This document shows, in pieces, positions 57,251-64,000 of a stretch of DNA of 64,000 nucleotides. The notes below the pieces were generated by a model, which saw only the letters and a program-made list of their open reading frames with translations, was not told the DNA's origin and ran no database searches. Numbering within the stretch: the stretch's first letter is position 1; each line of letters begins with the position of its first letter. The translations under genes were made by a program, and so were the position numbers. Source of the DNA: Enoplolaimus lenunculus (lineage: Eukaryota > Nematoda > Enoplea > Enoplida > Thoracostomopsidae). Location: assembly GCA_030248215.1 (NCBI GenBank), contig JASANG010002394.1:39440-103439 (forward strand), written 5' to 3'.

Positions 57251-57487
57251 GCATCTGTTTGCAAAATAAATGTCAATGTTTCATGCCGAAGCTGTTTTAA
57301 CTCCCTTTAAATTCCGCTAGAGCCAATCAAATTACTCTTAGACGAAGTCTAAAGATTATGAATAATAGAAAGACAGTACCCGGGCAAACCTGTATCACTG
57401 ATGGTGAGATAATGTTTAAGGCGATCCCCTCATTCGCATTTCAGAAAACTTTTTGAATTTGCACACAACCCACCTTTTGCACGCATA

Positions 57488-57698
57488 CACTGCAAAGAAT
57501 GATGAGTCAAATTGACTCTCTCCGAAATAGGCTCTACCTACGAAAATCCACAAACTGAGTCAAATTTGACTGTGCCAGAGTCAAATGCAACTCACTAAGT
57601 CGCACATTTGAACTCTGGCTGAGTCGAATTTGACTTAGTTTGTTGAGTCAATAGAGCTTATTTCGGAGAGAGTCAATTTGACTCACCGTTTTTGGCAC
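57488..57698. mobile_element. Family E palindromic MITE
   Basis: Left CACTGCAAAGAATGATGAGT, right AGTCAATTTGACTCACCGTT. Its interior is almost a single palindrome around CTAAGTCGCACA. The last bases of the right end are altered. Confidence 0.88.
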
Positions 57699-57762
57699 GA
57701 CAATATAAAGCCTAACGCGATGGTATGCATTATCACTGCTTGCCTAATGCAACCAGGTATTC

Positions 57763-57976
57763 TGTGCCAGTATTCAAAAATTCGTATAGCATCTGTCCTC
57801 AGTTGGTGATAAGTCTTGTAATTTTAAAACTAGTGAATCTTGAGGTTCGAAATTGAGCACATTTTTGTGTTTGATTTGTAAAACTTCTGCACCAAATTTA
57901 AGATCTGCAATTGCAGAAGTTCGTTTAGGCTTGAAACCCTTTCGCTAACTGGTGATTGATGTTATACGCATTTGAG
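57763..57976. mobile_element. Family C MITE, diverged
   Basis: GCCAGTATTCAAAAATTCGTA and ATACGCATTTGAGAG with inner TCAGTTGGTGATAAGTC. Confidence 0.7.
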
Positions 57977-58104
57977 AGCGAAAAATCCAATGTCAACATT
58001 GAAACAAAAGAATACAATAGATTAAAGCTCAAATTTTACAAATATAAGTCCCCTCAGTTTGCACTTTGTTCCTTGAACGTTTCTAAACAATAATCGTTAT
58101 TTCA

Positions 58105-58300
58105 ACCAATGTATAGAACAGGGCCGTAACAGTAGCATAACCTTATTCCTAAACCTAAGCCTATGCTTAATCCTAAGCGTAAAAATGAGCATATACCGAA
58201 GCCTAAGCCTAAGCCAAATTAAAAATTTTTCTAAAGGTTTAGCTTACTATATTGCTGTCCCGCAAAAAAGCACCGTTTTGACCCTGATCTTCACGTGGGC
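58105..58300. mobile_element. Family A MITE with perfect flanking repeat
   Basis: Left ACCAATGTATAGAACAGGGC, right CCCTGATCTTCACGTGGGC. GTTATTTCA is repeated exactly at 58096-58104 and 58302-58310. Interior CCTAAGCC hexamers. Confidence 0.92.
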
Positions 58301-58509
58301 AGTTATTTCAGCTAAATTTGGAAATATGTATCGATATAAACTGTTCTAAAGTGCATTTAATACTTGTCAAAAGTTTTGTCAAATCACATTTTCCGTAAAA
58401 AACAAGACTATTGACTAAACACCAGAATAACACTTTATCATTTTACAAAAATACAACATAAATATATAATATAATACATTTATCAAATATATACATAGTA
58501 GCGTCGGCA

Positions 58510-58660
58510 GGCATGTTCCAGGGTATGCAACTTGACCCCTCAGGTTCACTATCGAATTTTCTATAGAAGGTTATATTGAATAAGAACTGTGAAATTTGTA
58601 GCTGCAATAGCTTATTTAATATTTTCTCCGGACGATCGAACATGCACACCCTGATCCAAT
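58510..58660. repeat. Possible family K relic
   Basis: TTCCAGGGTATGCAACTTGA at left and GAACATGCACACCCTGATCC at right. Confidence 0.45.
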
Positions 58661-58669
58661 ATTCTGGTT

Positions 58670-58855
58670 CCGGTGATGGATCCGGAAATTTGTTATGTGG
58701 GATACCGCGTTATATATACGAAGAAATGTAGTGAGCGAAATTATGAAGAAGCCAATCGCAATTTTAACACTAAATATCTAATAAGATTTTGGTTATGATC
58801 CCTGCTAGAGAACACTAGGACTGGGTGCCTCCCTAAATTTGTCAGTGTCTATTGC
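58670..58855. mobile_element. Family I element
   Basis: GTGATGGATCCGGAAATTTG, GAAGCCAATCGCAATTTTAA, CACTAAATATCTAATAAG and CTAAATTTGTCAGTG. Confidence 0.6.
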
Positions 58856-59228
58856 ACATGCATGTATATATATCAACATGTATGCATCATGAAAAATGCG
58901 TTGACAGTTTGCTACATACAACGGTTATTGCGTCGCGTTAACTGCAATATGCAGTTGATTTTGTAGTTTTTCAAACATTTGTTTCATGAGGAACACGGAG
59001 AAAACATAACAACGCGAGAGTCAAGAGAAGATTCATGGGGGACGCAGCCCCCACAATCTGATGTCAGTTTTGCCAGGTGGAGACACTTACTTGTTGAATC
59101 ATTGCTAATGATTTGCCAATTCTGTGTTAACAACCAATACTTGAGCAGTGACTTGTGATCACGAACGTTACTAAATTTCAATCTGTTAGTTGGTCACTGA
59201 ATGAAAATAATGAATTGATATATATATA

Positions 59229-59433
59229 CTGTAAATTTCAGTGAGTTGATTTTAACTCAGAATTTTGAGTTGATTCAATTCATTCTGAGTTAATTAATCA
59301 ACTCACCCACTGTCAGTTCAACTCAGAGTGAGAATCAACTCTACTCAGAGTGAGTTAATGTTTACTGATATGAATTAAAAAATAACCAACTCGTTAGTTG
59401 AAATGATTAATCCACGAATTAGAATTTACAGTG
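59229..59433. mobile_element. Family D palindromic MITE
   Basis: CTGTAAATTTCAGTGAGTTG and ATTAGAATTTACAGTG flanked by TA-rich sequence. Confidence 0.9.
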
Positions 59434-59825
59434 TATATATGCACTGTGTAATCTAAAGTGCTATATGTCAAACGGGATGCTCATACCTAAAAATGTGTAC
59501 CTACACCTCGGACAGTTCGGGCCAGATAATACTTGGTAAAATCTCTTAAAAAATTATTGTAAAAATACTGTTTGAATTCGAAAGGATACCAAAACTACGA
59601 TTATATTACATCGTTGTTATGTTGAAACCATCTTGGCAAACTAAAATTTAAATCGCCGACCACTTAAGTAGTTATATAGAGCTGTGAAACTTATAATTGT
59701 GGTCCGCTTCGGACCTGCTTGGATTGCGACTATCTTATAACGAAGGCTCTGGACTAATGCTTAACGTTAGACTATCCTTACGCTTTTTACGTTGAATGCT
59801 TAATTTAGTATGGTTCATTTCGTAA

Positions 59826-60055
59826 CAGGGTACAAGCGGAGGTCTGCCTCCGGCTCCGGTTTCCGGCAATTTCATTATTAAACTTTTGCATAATTTTGCA
59901 AAATTTATTTGTTTAGCGCGTGTTTTACTTTTTTCACAATTTTCAGAAATGAATTTTTGAAATTTCGCATTAAATAGCGTAAAACTAAACAACCTAACAA
60001 CAAATTGCAGATATTGGCTAAAATTAACTAATTAATCATCAATTTTCTAATTTCT
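59826..60055. repeat. Family K element, GGCTCC variant, right part missing
   Basis: CAGGGTACAAGCGGAGGTC, CTCCGGCTCCGGTTTCCGG and the core (TTGCATAATTTTGCAAAATT, GCAGATATTGGCTAAAATT) align with 49197..49572. Confidence 0.7.
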
Positions 60056-60189
60056 GAACAGTTATCAATATAAAATATTGATAAGCGTACATTTTCGTGC
60101 TAATATTCGATCGCAATTTTTTTACACAAGTTTCTTTTAATTTTGTTGAAAAAAGCAAAAGCAACTATCACGATGCAATCGAAATTCTG

Positions 60190-60595
60190 GTTACAGTAGG
60201 GAAATCCGGTATTTTTCACTATCCGGTTCCGGTAATAAATCCGGCACTTTTTCACCGGAATTTTCCGGTATTTTTGGTACTGCAAATTTTTCTTTTTCGA
60301 AAATTTAAGAAAAATTGGCATATTAGCCTAAGCTATTTTTCTAAAATTGTCTGAGCGTGTATTGCCAAAATTTTCAATTCGTATCCTACTCCATAATTTA
60401 TCAAACGTTTCCAGCTATACATACTACATTTGTTTCAGGATTTTGTCATTCTAAATCGTGTGTTTACACCATTAAAAGCGACAAAACAGCGTTTAAAATG
60501 AATTTTTCGCCAACATGTATGTTTTGTTTTCCGGTTCCGGTATTTTTACACATTACGGTTCCGGTATTTCATTATTTCGGTTGCACCCCGGCAAC
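60190..60595. repeat. Family K element, GGTTCCGGT variant
   Basis: GGGAAATCCGGTATTTTTCA, CTATCCGGTTCCGGTAATAA at left; TTTTCCGGTTCCGGTATTTT and TTTCGGTTGCACCCCGG at right. Confidence 0.6.
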
Positions 60596-60832
60596 TAAAA
60601 AACGAAAAAATGGTAAATTTAGTCAGATGAGAATGGGAAAATTTTTGAGGTATAAACACAACGCAATTTGCGCAAATATGACGAAAACGAAAACGGACTT
60701 TGATTTTGAATCAGAAACGGATACGATAATAAACTGATAAATTCATACGTAGCGCGTATAAAAATATACGTTTGGATATGAGGATATATCCATATTTTAT
60801 ACACATGTTACTATTTTTAGGTTTCATGCCTC

Positions 60833-60987
60833 GGCCCATATACAGACCGAGGGCGGCGATACGTTTTTCTGTTGGACAAAAATAGAGCAAGTTTAAGCTT
60901 TAGACTACTTTTTTGTTTCCTTAGGCTTAGGCTTAGGCTTAGGAATATGCTCATACTACTGTTCCACCCCTGTTCTGTACATTGGCC
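60833..60987. mobile_element. Family A MITE with target duplication
   Basis: Ends GGCCCATATACAGACCGAGG and CCTGTTCTGTACATTGGCC. Flanks CATGCCTC (60825-60832) and CATGCCGC (60988-60995). Confidence 0.92.
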
Positions 60988-61108
60988 CATGCCGCTAGCA
61001 ACTCCGCCGAGACTTGTGCTATAAACAACGGTGACACTGAGTACAACGCTCGTTGAAACCACAAATTAAGAGTTGTGATTTCCTTCCATTCATTCAACAA
61101 ATTCAAAT

Positions 61109-61147
61109 TTATATATATACCTATATATATATATATATATATATAAT
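61109..61147. repeat. TA microsatellite
   Basis: (TA)n with one ACCTATA interruption. Confidence 0.9.
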
Positions 61148-61584
61148 GTTTACATGTGTATAAAACGCAAACGATCGCCTGTCAATCAAATTTTCAATTG
61201 CAAAAATACGCAACATTTAAGCTGTTTTTGCAATCGAAAGCACAACACACAATGCGGGCACGAGAAACGAGTTGAACTCAACATTTTTCCCTTTATGAGT
61301 AGCAAATGTCATATATCAGGTTGATTCAAAGTGACATTTTATTGGCGTTTAATGAGTCAACAATATTAACCTCTCAAATTCAAAGTTTACAATGTAAAAA
61401 TGCGGTTGCAAAGGGAGTTCGCAATTTTGCGAATCGTTGTGGTTCGATCATGGATGACCGTAGTTTCTCAGTTGATGACATAATTGACCATTAGTGACAT
61501 ACATGCATATATATTTAACATTTTAGAAAAAGTATCAACATAGCACAATTATAGTAATTTTTTGTTCATGTGTTCGAGCAAGCG

Positions 61585-61998
61585 GTCAATGTTTCTTTGA
61601 GGGGCGTGCCACTGTTACGCAGGACTACAATAGAGTAAGCTTAAAGATTGATTGTTTGGCGTGGGCTTCGGTTTAGGGCCTATATTCTCAAATGCGTATA
61701 GCACCTATCATCAATTAGCGATAGGTTTTCAAACAGACGAAACATCTGCAGTGGCAGATCTAAAAATTGGTCACGAAGTAGCGCAAATCAAACGCAAACA
61801 ATGTGCTGAATTTCGAAGCTCACCAAGCGCTGGTTCGAAAGTGTACAGGACCTATCTCCAACTGGTGATAGGTGCTACTCCAATTTGAGAATACGGGCTT
61901 TGGTCTAGGCTTAGGCTTGTCGTTGCGACTAACACTTAGGCTAAACTTAAGTATATAAGTATACTTATACTGCTTTACCCTCAACAGTAACCATGGCC
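61585..61998. mobile_element. A/B hybrid MITE carrying a nested family C MITE
   Basis: Outer ends GTCAATGTTTCTTTGAGGGG and CCCTCAACAGTAACCATGGCC are family B-like, while the left interior (GACTACAATAGAGTAAGC) is family A. A complete family C copy interrupts the TTAGGC tract. Confidence 0.85.
61677..61899. mobile_element. Nested family C MITE
   Basis: GGCCTATATTCTCAAATGCG and CCAATTTGAGAATACGGGC inside 61585..61998; inner blocks ATCAATTAGCGATAGG and GCGCTGGTTCGAAAGTG. Confidence 0.88.
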
Positions 61999-62536
61999 AA
62001 ACAAGCAATACGCAACGGCATTGCGAGATAGTATGCGCCTGAGTTAGCTTAGGGCCAGGGTTGTTTGTATTTTGATGGGAGGCACGTAAAGAACATAATG
62101 AAACTAAACATGTACAATAGCAGAACCTGTGACGCTGAGACGGTCAGGAAGAGCTTAAATCTTCAATCCCCGTTTTGAATGATGCGTTTAATCTATGCGA
62201 TCTCTTATAAAGGATAACTCGAACAGCAGCCATAAATACATCGAGAACTAAAAAGTACCAGAGCCGTGGTGAACAAAAAGTATTGCAGAGTATGATGAAA
62301 TTGGTGTTTAAACCGTATATCAGGATGTTAACCCGGTATCAGTTTTCCGTTAACGTCGATATCCGTTTCCGTTTCTGTTATAGAAATATGGAAAATACCC
62401 CTGTGTTTATGCTCAAAATTACTTGCAATGCATGCATAAATCGCGCAATTGTTCATTACAGATATGCTGCAAATGTTTGATGTATGCAGATTTAAAATGA
62501 TGAAATTTATCCAAAACCATAACAAAACTTGGGAGC

Positions 62537-62700
62537 AGGCCCGTAGCTAGCGCGCCTTGCTAGAGGTGGCTAAAATTTTTTTCAGGAGGGGTAATCAAGA
62601 GTTTCTAATGACTTGCAAGCAAGGTTGAAAATTTTCTAGGGTGACCAACATTATTCCAAGGGGGGCTGAGCCTCCCCTGCCCCTCTTGGCTACGGATCCG
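62537..62700. mobile_element. Family F MITE with target duplication
   Basis: Ends AGGCCCGTAGCTAGCGCGCC and CCTCTTGGCTACGGATCCG. Flanks CTTGGGAGC (62528-62536) and CTTGGGTGC (62701-62709) are 8/9 identical. Confidence 0.9.
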
Positions 62701-63049
62701 CTTGGGTGCGTCCGCTACTTTAAAATACGCCTGAATTGTATTGGCAAAACAATAAGACATCTTTGTGACTTTTATATTTCAATATTCGTTTTCGTTATTT
62801 TTACTATCCGTTTAATCCCTGAATCAATGGAGTATGTGTTCTGACGATATTTTATGATCAGTTTGGACAAACAATGGGTATTTAGAAGCTTAAATTTTTG
62901 GCATTATCTTGGGTGCAATTTTCTAGGCTTAAAATGCTAAAAGCTTTAAAAAAAGAAGCTTTCGCATACAAATTATTGTATAAATTGGTAACTTCAACTT
63001 TTTGAATTGCAATCTCGCACGGGCCTCCAGCAGGAAATCGATATCTAAA

Positions 63050-63212
63050 GCCTTATTCACACTTGCAAGTTTTTCCATCAAAAACATGCACTTGCAACCT
63101 GCATGTGCAGGTTTGGTCATAAAGAAGATTTCAAGCTGTTGCAAAGCTGCAAATTATTCAATGGAATTCACGTGATTTAATTTAATTCGCACGTGTGAAC
63201 GCAGTCGCAAGT
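63050..63212. repeat. Family L inverted-repeat element
   Basis: CCTTATTCACACTTGCAAGT at left and CGCACGTGTGAACGCAGTCG at right repeat the motif of 35038..35314. A further GCTGCAAGTTTTGTGAAAAA at 63502 suggests the element could extend to about 63610. Confidence 0.6.
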
Positions 63213-63854
63213 CGCTTGAATTTCTCGCACCCGCATTTTGATTGGCCAATCGGAAGACATGTTGCTAAAGCGTGTTTTGAACGAATTCAAACTTGTTTAA
63301 TTTTATTCAAGAAGTTTGAATTAATTCAAATATCTGACTTGTTTGATATTTCGCAGCTGGCGACGAACGTGATAGGACTAGATTCAAATTTTTAGGCAAT
63401 AAATAAAAAGTGCATTGCTATTAAAACTTTTTCAAGTCAAAAAATTTCGAGCATAAGCTTCTTTATTACGCATGAATGTTTCTAATATCTGAAACTTTTA
63501 GCTGCAAGTTTTGTGAAAAATTCACTCGAAGAACATGCAGCTGCACTTTATTCATGATTGATATTGGCTAAGAATTAACTCGAAGGTATGAACAGTCTTG
63601 CAAGTCGAATTAATTTATCGTTATTGGCTTGATTCAGAATGAAAGTTATGGCCTGTAGGTGGCTGTGCCACACTTAAACCTATTTCAAACTAAAAACTAA
63701 AACCAAAATAAAACCCTATATCAAAACCACACCTTAAGGGAGTCCCTGGCTCCACCTAGTCTCTCTTAGAACTTAAGTTAGGCATAGGCGTTGCTACAAG
63801 GCGTAGAAATGTGAAATCGATGTTATGGCGGCTGTGTCCGCAATGTAAACTTAC
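63213..63854. other. Sequence beside the candidate first exon
   Basis: About 640 bp with no gene recognised. AACTAAAAACTAAAACCAAA at 63690 is a short A-rich tandem run. This would be the first part of intron 1 if the candidate exon is real. Confidence 0.35.
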
Positions 63855-63899
63855 CTGGGCCCTGCGCGGCCATGTAGTACTCGTTGAATATTGTTGCAT
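63855..63899 (-). CDS. meis: Candidate Meis exon 1 (start codon exon)
   Basis: On the reverse strand an ATG at 63899-63897 opens a 15-codon frame, MQQYSTSTTWPRRAQ, ending at a perfect CAG|GTAAGT donor (intron starts 63854). An in-frame TGA sits immediately upstream, so the frame must start there. Its phase 0 end fits exon 2, giving ...RRAQ-YDD, the same design as MAQR-YDD in vertebrate Meis1. The overlapping frame MAAQGP from the ATG at 63886 would join out of phase and hit a stop. Against this: an 8-base donor match is expected about once by chance in a stretch this long, no promoter was identified, and the intron would be 43.5 kb. Treat it as a hypothesis. Confidence 0.35.
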
Positions 63900-64000
63900 T
63901 CAGAGTTGGCTGGATCTGCTACTAAGGACATAGCTAGGCTATGTCGTCACCAATATGGTGCTTTGTGATATGAGTGCCTAATATTGTTGTTGTTGTAGCG

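Larger units (their letters stand above)
20326..63854 (-). other. Inferred first intron / upstream region of the Meis gene
   Basis: No open frame in this 43.5 kb resembles a known protein, a transposase or a reverse transcriptase. The longer frames fall in low-complexity repeats (CTTAGG arrays, AAC arrays, TA arrays) or in MITE interiors. If the candidate exon at 63855 is real this is a single intron; otherwise it is upstream flank. Conserved enhancers may be present, but nothing here can show them without comparison to a relative. Confidence 0.5.

Noticed and set aside
63855-63888. MAAQGP frame at the candidate first exon
   Set aside because: Its phase-1 end joined to exon 2 gives an immediate stop; only the MQQYSTS frame fits.

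Overview
The window looks like a piece of an animal (metazoan) nuclear chromosome, AT-rich by eye. It carries the 5' part of one gene on the minus strand and otherwise intron filled with short non-autonomous DNA transposons and simple repeats. The gene is a Meis/homothorax-class TALE homeobox gene. Seven coding exons between 1453 and 20325 join with correct GT-AG boundaries and compatible phases. They encode a conserved Meis N-terminal domain (blocks such as [35 protein letters not shown] and [19 protein letters not shown]). Two consecutive 51-bp exons and the exon ends match the vertebrate Meis1 layout as I remember it. The homeodomain exons are absent and should lie left of position 1. A possible first coding exon sits at 63855..63899, which would make intron 1 about 43.5 kb. 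The species cannot be fixed from this window; an invertebrate is likely from the divergent linkers and the repeat landscape.

Layout: 1-1452 is intron downstream of the last visible exon, with a tRNA-derived SINE. 1453-7015 holds four exons (1453..1807, 2070..2648, 4995..5045, 6965..7015). 7016-18135 is an 11.1-kb intron with a 55-bp minisatellite, a 179-bp tandem array made partly from a MITE, and several MITEs. 18136-20325 holds three exons, with a long perfect-type hairpin in the intron between two of them. 20326-63854 is the inferred giant first intron, in which I see no protein gene.

The repeat content is the other main story. Two related MITE families (A and B here) end in GGCC(A/C)ATG inverted repeats, are flanked by 8-bp target duplications (hAT-like), and have interiors built from the hexamer TTAGGC. 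Families D, E and M have TA target sites. D and E are built from iterated short palindromes. Families C, F, G and I/J have other inverted ends. A further family (K) has shared ends but interiors made of different CCGGAA-type arrays. Several elements are inserted in one another, which gives relative ages. Family letters are labels for this window only.
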